Below, piece by piece: positions 7,728-18,758 of a stretch of DNA of 64,000 nt; the first letter of the stretch is position 1, and every line of letters starts with the position of its first letter. A program made the translations under genes and the position numbers. The notes below the pieces were generated by a model. It saw only the letters and a list, made by a program, of their open reading frames with translations, was not told where the DNA came from and searched no databases. The stretch comes from DASVEG01 sp035540495 (GTDB lineage Bacteria; Actinomycetota; Acidimicrobiia; Acidimicrobiales; CADCTF01): the NCBI GenBank assembly GCA_035540495.1, contig DATLGL010000048.1, positions 96,787 to 160,786 on the forward strand, read 5' to 3'.

Positions 7728-8612
7728 TCAGCCGGCCTGCAGGCGGCCGATCGCCTCGTGGATCGCCAGCGTGCGCCGCGCGTTCTCGACGTGGAGGTTC
7801 TCGATCATGCGACCGTTCACGGTGACGACGCCCTTGCCCGCGGCCTCGGCCTCCTCGAACGCTGAGATGATCTCGCGGGCGTTGGCCACGTCGTCCTCCG
7901 ACGGCGCGTAGATGCGGTTGCACGGGTCGACCTGCGACGGATGGATGAGCGTCTTGCCGTCGAAGCCCATCTGGCGGCCCTGGAGGCACTCGGCCTCGAA
8001 CCCCTCCGCGTTCTGGATGTCGTTGTAGACGCCGTCGAGGATGATCTTCCCGGCGAAGCGAGCCGCGAGCAGGCACTGCGAGAGCGCGTGGAGGAGCGGC
8101 TGGCGGCCTGGCACGTGCTCGGCGTGGAGCTCCTTCGCGATGTCGTTCGTTCCCATGACGAACACGGTCACCCGCTCCGACGCCGTCGTGATCTGCTGCG
8201 CCGAGAGGATCGCCGTGGGCGTCTCGAGCATCGCCCAGATCTTCGTGGAGTCCGGGGCGCCGCCGCTCTCGAGGTGCTTCTCGACCGCGGCGATGTCGTC
8301 GACGGAGTTGATCTTCGGGACGACCACGGCTGCCGGGCCAGCAGCAGCCGCGGCGCGGAGGTCGTCGGCACCCCACTGGGTGTCGAGGCCGTTGACGCGG
8401 ATGGTGACCTCGCGCAGTCCGTACTCACCTGACGAAGCCGCAGCGCACACGCGATCACGGGCCTCGGGCTTGGCGTCGGGAGCGACTGCGTCCTCGAGGT
8501 CGAGGATCAGCGCGTCGGCAGGGATCGTCTTCGCCTTCTCGAGCGCCCGCTCGTTTGCGCCCGGCATGTAGAGGACGGAGCGGCGGGGGCGGAGGGTGTC
8601 GTCGGTGGCCAT
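7728..8612 (-). CDS. HpcH/HpaI (CitE-like) family protein, candidate malyl-CoA thioesterase or lyase
   Basis: A 294-residue TIM-barrel protein of the citrate-lyase-beta family. Visible motifs: RRSVLYMPG at the start, LDLEDAVAP (Mg-binding region), VRVNG-type strand TIRVNG, VVPKI, MLETPTAI with the conserved Glu, and MGTNDIAKEL. The close relatives I recall include (S)-malyl-CoA thioesterase (Mcl2) of Rhodobacter, which partners malyl-CoA lyase. It lies 14 bases downstream of the malyl-CoA lyase gene on the same strand, so both are surely one transcript. Thioesterase versus lyase cannot be decided by eye. Confidence 0.75.
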   Translation of the reverse strand: MATDDTLRPRRSVLYMPGANERALEKAKTIPADALILDLEDAVAPDAKPEARDRVCAAASSGEYGLREVTIRVNGLDTQWGADDLRAAAAAGPAAVVVPKINSVDDIAAVEKHLESGGAPDSTKIWAMLETPTAILSAQQITTASERVTVFVMGTNDIAKELHAEHVPGRQPLLHALSQCLLAARFAGKIILDGVYNDIQNAEGFEAECLQGRQMGFDGKTLIHPSQVDPCNRIYAPSEDDVANAREIISAFEEAEAAGKGVVTVNGRMIENLHVENARRTLAIHEAIGRLQAG

Positions 8613-8626
8613 GTCCGGAGTCTCTC

Positions 8627-9676
8627 CTAGAGCTCGTACGTCGAGGCCAGCTCGGGATCGCGAGCGGCGAGGTCACGGGCCAGCTCGAGGATCACCCGGC
8701 ACTGCTTCACCGAGGCGTCGTCCTCCATCTTGCCGTCGAGCATCACGGCTCCGGTGCCGTCACCCATCGCCTCGATGACGCGCTTGGCGTGGGCGACGTC
8801 CCTCGGATCGGGGCTGAACACCCGCTTGGCGATCTCGATCTGCACCGGGTGGAGGCTCCACGCGCCGACGCACCCGAGCAGGTACGCGTTGCGGAACTGG
8901 TCTTCGCAGGCGACGGTGTCCTTGATGTCGCCGAACGGCCCGTAGAACGGGAGGATCCCGTTCGACACGCAGGCGTCGACCATGCGGGCGATCGTGTAGT
9001 GCCACAGGTCCTGCTGGGCGGTGGTTCGGCCTTCTTCGAGATCTTCGCCCACGGGATCGGTGCGAACGAGGTACCCGGGATGGCCGCCGCCGACGCGGGT
9101 CGTCTTCATGCGGCGGTTCGCCGCGAGGTCTGCGGGACCGAGCGAGAGGCCCTGCATGCGAGGCGACGCGGCACAGATCTCCTCGACGTTCGCCACGCCC
9201 CGGGCCGTTTCGAGGATCGCGTGCACGAGGATCGGGCGCTGCAGGCCCGCCTTCGCCTCGAGCTGCGCGAGCAGGCGGTCGACGTAGTGGATGTCTTCCG
9301 GTCCCTCGACCTTCGGGATCATGATCACGTCGAGCTTGTCGCCGATCTCGGTGACCGCGGCGACGATGTCGTCTAGTCCCCAGGGAGAGTCGAGCGAGTT
9401 CACCCGGGTCCAGAACTGGGTGTCGGGCGTGCTCCACGCTCTGCCCACCTCGAGCAGCCCGGCCCGTGCGGCTTCCTTGTCGCTCGCCGGCACGCCGTCT
9501 TCGAGGTTGCCGAGAAGGATGTCGACCGTCGGCGCGATGTCGGGAACCTTCGCGACCATCTTCGGGTTCGACGCCGGGAAGAAGTGGATCACCCGGCTGG
9601 GCCGGAACGGGATCTCACGGAGCGGCTCGGGCGCACCGACCGCCAGCGGTCGGAAGAAGTCCTTCGGGCTGCGCAT
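8627..9676 (-). CDS. mcl: L-malyl-CoA / beta-methylmalyl-CoA lyase
   Basis: A 349-residue CitE-family lyase that splits malyl-CoA to acetyl-CoA plus glyoxylate, and beta-methylmalyl-CoA to propionyl-CoA plus glyoxylate. It closely follows the Chloroflexus enzyme (about 348 residues) as I remember it: GNLEDGVP, RVNSLDSPW, MIPKVEGPEDIHYVDRL, HAILETARGVANVEEI, GPADLAA, RMKTTRVGGGHPGYLVR, WSLHPVQIEIAKRVFSP. Glu and Asp in LEDG and ETARG would hold Mg2+. It is the first gene of a two-gene operon with the CitE-like protein. Together with the methylsuccinyl-CoA dehydrogenase candidate at 0.5 kb, it suggests ethylmalonyl-CoA-type or 3-hydroxypropionate-type metabolism. Confidence 0.87.
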   Translation of the reverse strand: MRSPKDFFRPLAVGAPEPLREIPFRPSRVIHFFPASNPKMVAKVPDIAPTVDILLGNLEDGVPASDKEAARAGLLEVGRAWSTPDTQFWTRVNSLDSPWGLDDIVAAVTEIGDKLDVIMIPKVEGPEDIHYVDRLLAQLEAKAGLQRPILVHAILETARGVANVEEICAASPRMQGLSLGPADLAANRRMKTTRVGGGHPGYLVRTDPVGEDLEEGRTTAQQDLWHYTIARMVDACVSNGILPFYGPFGDIKDTVACEDQFRNAYLLGCVGAWSLHPVQIEIAKRVFSPDPRDVAHAKRVIEAMGDGTGAVMLDGKMEDDASVKQCRVILELARDLAARDPELASTYEL

Positions 9677-9696
9677 GGGCGCAGAAGGTACGCGGG

Positions 9697-11706
9697 TCAG
9701 CGGCCGGAGATGGAATCGACGCTGCGGCGCTCGAGCTTCTGTTCGTACATCGCTGCGTCGGCCATGCGCAGCAGGTCGCGCAGGCCGACGTTCGCCGGAT
9801 CGTCGACCGTCGCCGCCCCCACGCTCGCCCCCAGGTACACGGTCGTGGCACCCAGCTGATACGCCCCCGCAACGGCGCGTTCGACCCGCTCCGCGACGGC
9901 CTCCACCTCCGCCGGCCCCGTCGTCGACGGCAGCAGCACGACGAACTCGTCGCCTCCGATGCGGGCGACGATGTCGCCGGACCGCGTGGCGCCGGCGAGT
10001 CGGCGGGCGACCTCGCGGAGCACCTGATCACCCGCTTCGTGGCCATAGGTGTCGTTGATCGGCTTGAAGTGGTCGAGGTCGACGAACAGCACGCCCACGG
10101 CAGTGCTCGGCGCGGTTGCTCCGTCGAACACCGCGGTGGCCCGGTCGCCGAGCCCCCTCGCGTTGACGAGCCCCGTCAGGGGGTCGTGCGTCGCCTGGTG
10201 CTTCACCGACTCCAGCAGACGCACGTTCTCGGCGGAGGTGGCCGCGCAGCTCGCGATGCCTGCGAGGCGCTCGATGAGGTCGTCCGTCGACGTCGGCGGG
10301 TCGGCGAAGCCCACCGACACGATGCCGAGGAGCTCACCTCGCGCGACCAGCGGCACGACAGCAGCCTGCGCGACCGCAGACACGAGCAGGAGCGTCCGCA
10401 GGAAGTCGTCGTCGGTGGTGAGGTCGAACAGGAGGGGGGCCGGATCTCGCAGCATCGCCTCCAGTGCGGGGGTGTCGGCTTCCCGGATGACGAGACCATC
10501 GAGGAACATGGCGGTGTCCGGCGCGAATCCTTCGAGGGCATGCATCCGCAAACCCAGTGCCTCTTCGTCCCAGAGCATCACCGAGGCCACGTCTCCGTTC
10601 ACCAGACGGCGACCGGTCGTGACGAGCTCCGCCGCGAGCTCGCCGCGCGTCGACACCTGCGCCAGCGATTGCGCGAGGTGGAAGAGCGCTCGGGAGGTCT
10701 CGTTCTGGCGCCGCGCCTCCTCGAGCGCCTCGGCGGCCTCGAGCGCGGCCGCAGCCTGACCGGCGTAGGCGGCGAGGAGATCGCGCTCCTGAGGGAAGAA
10801 CCGGTAGCCCGTCGGGAACATGGCTGCGAGGACTCCGAAGCGTCGTCTGCTCGTCTCCACCGGAACGACGAGCGAGACCCCGTCGGCGGGCGACGCGCCG
10901 CGGAGGAAGGCGTCGGCCGCTCCTCGCGCTTCGGCCTCGGATGCGAACCCGTCCGAGTGGACGCGCGGCACGCGATCGCCACGGAGCTCGACGGCGAGAA
11001 CGAATTGTGGAGCACGGACGGCGGAGCCGGCGCGGGAGGTGACCGCGGTAAGCACCTCGTCGACGTCGTTCGACGACATCAGTGTGGCGGCCGTTGCCTG
11101 CAGCTGCTCGAAGCGGTTCGTGAGGAGCGCCAGCTGCATGCGTAGGTGCTCGACCTGCTGCGCAGCATCACCGTGGTCGACCCACCGGACTCGGTAGAGG
11201 CAGCGACCGTCACCTCGCGTCTGGCACTCCAGCTCGTCGACGTCGGCGTCGTCGAGCCCGAACAGCGGCGCAGCCTGCGACAACACGCCGGCGGTGTAGT
11301 CGCAGAAGTAGCGCGACCGAATGATGGGCGCTGCAGTCCTCGCCTCGACCAGTGCGTCACCGTCGTGCAGCTCGATCGGTGTCATGGTCGTGACGGTCGA
11401 GTACTTCGCCGCCGTCTCCGCGATGTTCCGCAGCACCTCCCGCGGTGATCCCAGTGACCGCAGGAGGGCCGCCACCTCGGTGCCGGCATGCTGCCGGAGG
11501 AGGGTCTCGCCGATCCGTCGGCCGACGAGGCCGTCGCCGGTGATCTCGCGCGCGGCGCCCATGAGAGCGTTGGCCTGGTCGTAGCTGCTCCACGCCGTCG
11601 TAGCGGCGATTTCCTCGACGGAGCGGGTCTCGCCGGCCAGCTCCAGGAGCCGCGCGACGCCGGCGTCGCCGGCCACCGAACGGATGTAGGAGACGATGAC
11701 GCTCAT
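9697..11706 (-). CDS. diguanylate cyclase with V4R-like, double GAF and GGDEF domains
   Basis: A 669-residue cytoplasmic signalling protein. Residues 1-170 look like a V4R/heme-NO-binding-type sensor module, ending in ELECQTRGDGRCLYRVRW with its paired cysteines. Two GAF-like domains follow (about 200-335 and 350-495). The GGDEF domain is about 510-665, with an intact GGDEF motif at 584-588. An RSGD at 575-578, five residues ahead of GGDEF, is the product-inhibition I-site. So it should make cyclic di-GMP from GTP with feedback control. The ATG at 11706 is preferred over upstream codons because homology starts there. It diverges from the alcohol dehydrogenase gene. Confidence 0.88.
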   Translation of the reverse strand: MSVIVSYIRSVAGDAGVARLLELAGETRSVEEIAATTAWSSYDQANALMGAAREITGDGLVGRRIGETLLRQHAGTEVAALLRSLGSPREVLRNIAETAAKYSTVTTMTPIELHDGDALVEARTAAPIIRSRYFCDYTAGVLSQAAPLFGLDDADVDELECQTRGDGRCLYRVRWVDHGDAAQQVEHLRMQLALLTNRFEQLQATAATLMSSNDVDEVLTAVTSRAGSAVRAPQFVLAVELRGDRVPRVHSDGFASEAEARGAADAFLRGASPADGVSLVVPVETSRRRFGVLAAMFPTGYRFFPQERDLLAAYAGQAAAALEAAEALEEARRQNETSRALFHLAQSLAQVSTRGELAAELVTTGRRLVNGDVASVMLWDEEALGLRMHALEGFAPDTAMFLDGLVIREADTPALEAMLRDPAPLLFDLTTDDDFLRTLLLVSAVAQAAVVPLVARGELLGIVSVGFADPPTSTDDLIERLAGIASCAATSAENVRLLESVKHQATHDPLTGLVNARGLGDRATAVFDGATAPSTAVGVLFVDLDHFKPINDTYGHEAGDQVLREVARRLAGATRSGDIVARIGGDEFVVLLPSTTGPAEVEAVAERVERAVAGAYQLGATTVYLGASVGAATVDDPANVGLRDLLRMADAAMYEQKLERRSVDSISGR

Positions 11707-11872
11707 CGTGGGACCTGCAATGTGACGGTCTGCCGAGGTGCCGCTTACCACGGAACTGGTATCGAACGCACCGCCTCTCGGCTTGACAGCCGGAGCGCGT
11801 TCGCGCCGCGATTTGAGCGACCGTTGACCATCGGCCGTTTGCCGACCAGCGCGCGCCGGGCACGGAGTCTCC

Positions 11873-13057
11873 ATGCGAGCTCTCACGTGGCACGGGAAGC
11901 GCGATGTCCGAGTCGAGGACGTCCCTGATCCGACGATCCAGGAACCGACCGACGCGATCATCAGGGTCACCAGCACCGCGCTGTGTGGGTCCGACCTCCA
12001 CCTCTACGAGCTCTTCGGCCCGTTCCTCGACGCCGGCGACATCCTCGGGCACGAGCCGATGGGCGTCGTCGAAGAGGTCGGCTCGCAGGTGGCGCACATC
12101 AAGCCGGGCGACCGCGTGGTGATCCCGTTCAACATCTCCTGCGGCTCGTGTTGGATGTGCGGCAACGGCCTCCAGTCGCAGTGCGAGACGACGCAGGTGC
12201 ACGAGCACGGAACCGGCGCTGCGCTGTTCGGCTACACGAAGCTCTACGGCCAGGTCGCGGGCGGCCAAGCCGAGTATCTACGCGTCCCCCAGGGGCACTA
12301 CGGGCCGATCGTGGTGCCGGAGGGTCCCCCGGACGAGCGGTTCCTGTTCCTGAGCGACGTCCTCCCGACGTCGTGGCAGGCCGTCGAGTACGCGAACGTG
12401 CCCGAGGGCGGCACGGTCGCCGTCCTCGGCCTCGGCCCGATCGGCCAGATGTGCGCGCGGATCGCGAAGCATCTCGGCGCGAGCAAGGTCTTCGGCATCG
12501 ATCTCGTGACGGAGCGTCTCGCGATGGCGCAACGACACGGCATCGAGACGCTCGACCTGCGCGAGTGCGACGACATCCCCGCCGAGCTGCGCGACCGCAC
12601 CGGCCGGCGCGGTCCCGACTCGGTCATCGATGCCGTCGGCATGGAGGCGCACGGGTCGCCGGGGGCGAAGGTCGCTCAGCAGCTCGTCGGTCTTCTCCCC
12701 GACGCGATCGCCAAGCCGATGATGGAGGAGGCCGGCGTCGACCGCCTGTCAGCGCTGCTGGCAGCCATCGAGATCGTCCGGCGCGGCGGCACCATCTCCA
12801 TCAGCGGCGTCTACGGCGGCGCGCAGGACCCGCTGCCGATGCTGCAGATGTTCGACAAGCAGATCAACCTGCGCATGGGGCAGGCGAACGTGAAGCGGTG
12901 GGTCGACGACCTCATGCCGCTCGTGACCGACGACCGCGACCCGCTGGGGGTGATGGACCTCAAGACGCACGAGTTGCCGCTCGAGGATGCCCCCTCGGCC
13001 TACGAGATGTTCCAGAAGAAGAAGGACGAGGCGATCAAGGTCGTCTTCAAGCCGTAG
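11873..13057 (+). CDS. zinc-dependent alcohol dehydrogenase (formaldehyde-dehydrogenase-like MDR)
   Basis: A 394-residue medium-chain dehydrogenase. The catalytic-zinc cysteine is in TALCGSDLH and the second ligand in GHEPMG. Four cysteines in CGSCWMCGNGLQSQC form the structural zinc lobe. The nucleotide fold has GLGPIGQM. The length, the long C-terminal part and VIDAVGMEAHG are typical of the threonine/glutathione-independent formaldehyde dehydrogenase-like subfamily. The substrate is unknown; an alcohol or aldehyde adduct is likely. The 3' end overlaps the convergent PfpI gene by 11 bases. Confidence 0.86.
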   Translation: MRALTWHGKRDVRVEDVPDPTIQEPTDAIIRVTSTALCGSDLHLYELFGPFLDAGDILGHEPMGVVEEVGSQVAHIKPGDRVVIPFNISCGSCWMCGNGLQSQCETTQVHEHGTGAALFGYTKLYGQVAGGQAEYLRVPQGHYGPIVVPEGPPDERFLFLSDVLPTSWQAVEYANVPEGGTVAVLGLGPIGQMCARIAKHLGASKVFGIDLVTERLAMAQRHGIETLDLRECDDIPAELRDRTGRRGPDSVIDAVGMEAHGSPGAKVAQQLVGLLPDAIAKPMMEEAGVDRLSALLAAIEIVRRGGTISISGVYGGAQDPLPMLQMFDKQINLRMGQANVKRWVDDLMPLVTDDRDPLGVMDLKTHELPLEDAPSAYEMFQKKKDEAIKVVFKP

Positions 13058-13643
13058 CCACGTCCTGGTAGGGCGGTGCAGGGTCGTACTGGATGTACTT
13101 CTGCACCGCCCGGGCGTGGTCGACGTCGTAGACCTGGCCGACGAGCCACAGCGCCATGTCGATGCCGGCCGAGACGCCTGCCGCGGTGACGATGTTCCCG
13201 TCGACGACCCAGCGAGCGTCCGGGTCGAGCTCGAGGTCCGGCGCGTGCTGGCGGAGCTCGTCGAAGGTGGCCCAGTGGGTCGTCGCCCTCCGGCCTTCGA
13301 GCAACCCGGCGCCGTGGAGCACGAACGCCCCCGTGCAGACCGACGTCGTCCACTGCGCCGACGCCGACTGCGCACGCAGGAAGTCCAACATCGAAGGGTT
13401 GCTCATCTCCGTCCGGGTGCCCTTGCCGCCGGGGACGACGATGACGTCGAGCGGGGGGCAGTCGTCGAAGGTTCGATCCGCCAGCACCCGCAGTCCCTTG
13501 GCGCACCGGATCGGCTCGGCCCGCTCTGCCACCGTCAACACGACGTCGCCCTCGCGGCGCGCGCACGTCAGCACCTCCCACGGGCCGGCCCAGTCGAGCT
13601 CCTCCGCGCCGTCGAACAGGACGATCCCGATCGTGAGACTCAT
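13047..13643 (-). CDS. DJ-1/PfpI family protein (isonitrile-hydratase-like)
   Basis: A 198-residue class-I glutamine-amidotransferase-fold protein. The nucleophile elbow is SVCTGAF (reactive Cys), with a Glu near the start (GAEELDWAGPWEV) and a downstream His/Asp region (TTHWATFDEL). DWAGPWEV and VVPGGKGT are typical of the isonitrile hydratase/InhA-like branch. The start at 13643 (MSLTIG) is chosen over 13664 because the family begins with a short hydrophobic strand. No AraC DNA-binding domain is attached. It diverges from the antiporter gene. Confidence 0.83.
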   Translation of the reverse strand: MSLTIGIVLFDGAEELDWAGPWEVLTCARREGDVVLTVAERAEPIRCAKGLRVLADRTFDDCPPLDVIVVPGGKGTRTEMSNPSMLDFLRAQSASAQWTTSVCTGAFVLHGAGLLEGRRATTHWATFDELRQHAPDLELDPDARWVVDGNIVTAAGVSAGIDMALWLVGQVYDVDHARAVQKYIQYDPAPPYQDVATA

Positions 13644-13699
13644 GCTCTGATCCTGCCACCGCATCCGGATCGGATCCTCGGCGCTGCTAGGCAGGTGGC

Positions 13700-15163
13700 G
13701 TGAGCATCGACGGGTGGCTCCTCGTCGCGGCCGTGCTGCTCGTCACGGCGATCGCCGCCAGCAAGGCGTCGTCCCGTCTGGGCATCCCGGCCCTGCTCTT
13801 GTTCCTCGGCGTCGGGATGGTCGCCGGATCCGACGGTCCCGGCGGCATCTATCTCGACGACCACCAGCTTGTGCAGTCGGTAGGCGTCGTGGCGCTGGCC
13901 TTCATCCTCTTCGTCGGCGGGCTCGACACCCGGTGGCAGGAGGTTCGTCCGGCGTTGCCGTATGGCCTCGGCCTGGCAACTGCCGGCGTCGCGCTGACCG
14001 CAGGCACCGTCGGTGTCTTCGCCACGTGGGTGTTCGATCTCTCGCTCACGGAGGGGATCCTTCTCGGCGCGATCATCTCGTCCACCGACGCCGCGGCGGT
14101 GTTCTCGGTGCTCCGATCACGAGGGGTCGGGCTCGAGGGACACCTCCGCCCGCTGCTCGAGCTCGAGTCGGGCAGCAACGACCCGATGGCGGTCTTCCTC
14201 ACGATCGCGATGATCGAGCTCCTCACCAACCCGAGCACGTCGGTCGTCGACCTGCTCCCGATGTTCGTCCTCCAGATGGCGGTCGGCGGGGCCGTCGGAT
14301 ACGTGGGAGGGCGTCTGGCCGTCGTCGCGATCAACCGCATCCGCCTCGACGTCGAAGGGCTGTACCCGGTCGTCGGCGTCGCCGTCGTGCTGTTCGTGTA
14401 CGGATTGACCGCCGAGCTGCGCGGCAGCGGGTTCCTCGCGGTGTACGTCGCCGGAGTCACGATGTCGACGCTGCAGTTCGTGCACAAGCGCAGCCTCCTC
14501 CGCTTCCACGACGGACTCGCATGGCTCATGCAGATCGTGATGTTCCTCGCGCTCGGGCTGCTCGTGTTCCCTTCGGAGCTGCCGGCGGTCGCCGGACGGG
14601 CCCTGCTCCTCGCCGTCGTGCTGATCGTCGTCGCCCGGCCGCTGGCGGTGCTCGTGACCCTGGTGCCGATGCGGTTCCCGCTGCGGCACAGCCTGCTCGT
14701 GTCGTGGGTCGGCCTGCGCGGCGCGGTGCCGATCATCCTCGCGACGTTCCCGCTCGTCGAGGGGCTGCCGGAGAGCGACACGTTCTTCAACGCGGTGTTC
14801 TTCATCACCATCGCTTCGGTGATCGTCCAAGGCACCACCATCCCGCTCGCGGCGCGCCTGCTGCGCGTCGACACCGAGCCGCCGCCCGACACCGCACATC
14901 TGGCCGAGTTGATCCCTGACGCGTCGATCACGAAGGACCTCGTGGAGATGCGCCTCCCCGGAACCGCTCGAGCAGCCGGCCGCCAGTTGGTCGAGGTGGG
15001 GCTGCCCGCAGGCGTGCTCGTGGTGCTCGTCAACCGCGACGACGACGTCATCGTCCCTCAGGGAGGCACGGTGCTCGAGCCAGGCGACCGCCTGCTCGTC
15101 CTCGTCGACGCCGACGCGGAAGCGCAGGTCCGGGAGCTCCTGGGCGCCGAGGTCGACACCTGA
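13700..15163 (+). CDS. CPA1-type K+/H+ or Na+/H+ antiporter (NhaP2-like) with TrkA-C domain
   Basis: A 487-residue membrane protein with about 12-13 helices from residue 5 to 395. Characteristic segments are ISSTDAAAVFSVLR and LLELESGSNDPMAVFL, where the Asp pair carries the exchanged ions and protons, and GLRGAVPIILATFP. A cytosolic TrkA-C/RCK_C domain (about 405-487) follows, typical of NhaP2/CvrA potassium/proton antiporters. It starts with GTG at 13700, 56 bases from the divergent PfpI gene. A short hairpin overlaps the stop codon. Confidence 0.87.
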   Translation: MSIDGWLLVAAVLLVTAIAASKASSRLGIPALLLFLGVGMVAGSDGPGGIYLDDHQLVQSVGVVALAFILFVGGLDTRWQEVRPALPYGLGLATAGVALTAGTVGVFATWVFDLSLTEGILLGAIISSTDAAAVFSVLRSRGVGLEGHLRPLLELESGSNDPMAVFLTIAMIELLTNPSTSVVDLLPMFVLQMAVGGAVGYVGGRLAVVAINRIRLDVEGLYPVVGVAVVLFVYGLTAELRGSGFLAVYVAGVTMSTLQFVHKRSLLRFHDGLAWLMQIVMFLALGLLVFPSELPAVAGRALLLAVVLIVVARPLAVLVTLVPMRFPLRHSLLVSWVGLRGAVPIILATFPLVEGLPESDTFFNAVFFITIASVIVQGTTIPLAARLLRVDTEPPPDTAHLAELIPDASITKDLVEMRLPGTARAAGRQLVEVGLPAGVLVVLVNRDDDVIVPQGGTVLEPGDRLLVLVDADAEAQVRELLGAEVDT

Positions 15164-15183
15164 GCCGGCTTCTCGCGCGGCTC
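15162..15183. terminator. hairpin between convergent genes
   Basis: GAGCCG and CGGCTC face each other across a 10-base loop, starting inside the antiporter stop codon and ending six bases before the glycosyltransferase stop. There is no long T-run, which is common in high-GC actinobacteria. It could serve both convergent transcripts. Confidence 0.4.
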
Positions 15184-15188
15184 CGGGT

Positions 15189-15868
15189 TCAGCGCTCGAT
15201 CGTGAGGTCGCGCAGGTAGAACCAGTACGTCCGCCACCGGCACACGCCCCACAACGACCACAAGTCGGTGAACATGTCCCACGTCCGCTTCCAGCCTTCG
15301 AGGCGGCCGAACTTCTCGCGCTTGGTGCGGTGGGTGACGCCGTCCATCACTCGAGCGACCACCGGCAGCCGACCCTCCGTCACGACCTCGTTGATCATGA
15401 TCTCGATCGTGTAGCCGTCGAGCTTCTGCGGCGGGATGGCCTCGAAGACCCACCTCGGCACGATCCGCTCGCCGGTCGTGGGCGGGAATCGCAGGACGAG
15501 CGGGTTCCAGACGCCGTAGTCGAAGGTGCCGAGCGACATCGCGGCGCGCCCTTCGATCGCGGGCCGGCAGATCGCATCGAGGTGACGAACCTCGAGCCCG
15601 CGCAGGTCGGCGTCGACGAACAGGATCCACTCCGCGTCGGTGGCCGCGACACCTTCGGCCATCGCGTGCGCCTTCGACCCAGAGGCTCCGGGCGCCAGCT
15701 CGCGACGGATCACCTTGGCGCCCGCGGCTGCGGCGACGTCGGCGGTCCCGTCCGTCGACCCGTCGTCGACGACGATCACCTCGCGGATCCGATCGCACTC
15801 GAGGCACGTCGTCACGACGTCGGCGACCGTGAGCGCCTCGTTGCGCGCCGGGATGATGCAATCGATGA

Positions 15869-15872
<4 letters not shown>
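15189..15872 (-). CDS. family 2 glycosyltransferase
   Basis: A 227-residue GT-A fold enzyme using a nucleotide-sugar donor. It opens with IIPARNEALTVADV, then VVDDGSTDGT and the metal-binding FVDADLRGLE. The layout resembles glucosyl-3-phosphoglycerate synthase-like or dolichol-phosphate-mannose-type proteins, but it is shorter than either and has no membrane helix at the end, so the acceptor is unknown. Its ATG overlaps the stop of the upstream S9 peptidase gene by four bases, so they are co-translated. Confidence 0.8.
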
Positions 15873-17992
<2,120 letters not shown>

Positions 17993-18011
17993 GACGCGGC
18001 CCGTCCGCGCG

Positions 18012-18707
18012 TCAGCCGAGGTGCGAACGGAGGAACGTGAGCGTGCGGCTCCACGCGAGGTTGGCGGCCTCGGCGTCGTAGGTGTTCAGCGCGTCGTGCT
18101 CGTTGGCGAACGCATGGCCGGTGCCGGTGTACACCTCGACGGCGACGTCCTTGCCCTTCTCCCTCAACTGCGCGGCGAGGTCGTTGATCGCGCCCGGCGG
18201 GAAGAAGTCGTCGTTCTCCGCCGCGTGCACGAGCAGCGGCGCGGTGAGGCCGTTCCAGTCGGGAGCGCTGTTCGGGTCGAGTGGCGCCCCGTAGAAGGGC
18301 ACACCAGCCGCGACCTTGTCGCCCTGCAGAGCGGCGATCACCCACGTGAGCATCCCACCCATGCAGAAGCCGACGACGCCGACCGCGTTCCCGCTGACCG
18401 AGTCGTGGCCGAGGAGGAAATCGATCGCTCCGGCCATGTCACGCGCGGCGCGGTCGGGCGGGAGGCTCGACATGAGCTGGCCGGCCTTGTCCATCTCGGT
18501 GTGCTCCGCGATGTCGCCGTGGTAGAGGTCGGGCGCCAGCGCGGTGAACCCCTCGGACGCGAGGCGGTCGCACACCTCCTTGATCTGCGGCACGAGCCCC
18601 CACCACTCCTGGATCACCAGGACGCCGGGCCCGGAACCCGAGGAGGAAGGCGCCAGGTATCCCGACGCGGTGTTGCCGTTGCTCGCGAACTCGACGGTCT
18701 CACCCAT
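18012..18707 (-). CDS. dienelactone hydrolase family protein
   Basis: A 231-residue alpha/beta-hydrolase. The nucleophile is Cys115 in GFCMGG, with a downstream Asp in the HAAENDDFF region and His in GTGHAFAN, the standard triad of the dienelactone hydrolase family. WWGLVPQIKEVCDRLA is also typical. It could act on cyclic dienelactones or other esters; no aromatic-degradation genes lie beside it. It sits upstream of the S9 peptidase gene in the same direction. Confidence 0.86.
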   Translation of the reverse strand: MGETVEFASNGNTASGYLAPSSSGSGPGVLVIQEWWGLVPQIKEVCDRLASEGFTALAPDLYHGDIAEHTEMDKAGQLMSSLPPDRAARDMAGAIDFLLGHDSVSGNAVGVVGFCMGGMLTWVIAALQGDKVAAGVPFYGAPLDPNSAPDWNGLTAPLLVHAAENDDFFPPGAINDLAAQLREKGKDVAVEVYTGTGHAFANEHDALNTYDAEAANLAWSRTLTFLRSHLG

Positions 18708-18758
18708 GGCTCGGGACGCTACCGCCGCGCGATCGTTCGACGCGCTGGCGCCGCTGGG

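Noticed and set aside
9621..11145. Forward frame of about 500 residues opposite the diguanylate cyclase
   Set aside because: Antisense of a gene with an intact GGDEF domain; composition is shadow-like.
11786..11791. TTGACA upstream of the alcohol dehydrogenase as a -35 element
   Set aside because: No TAnnnT-type element occurs at a suitable distance, so I could not support a promoter.
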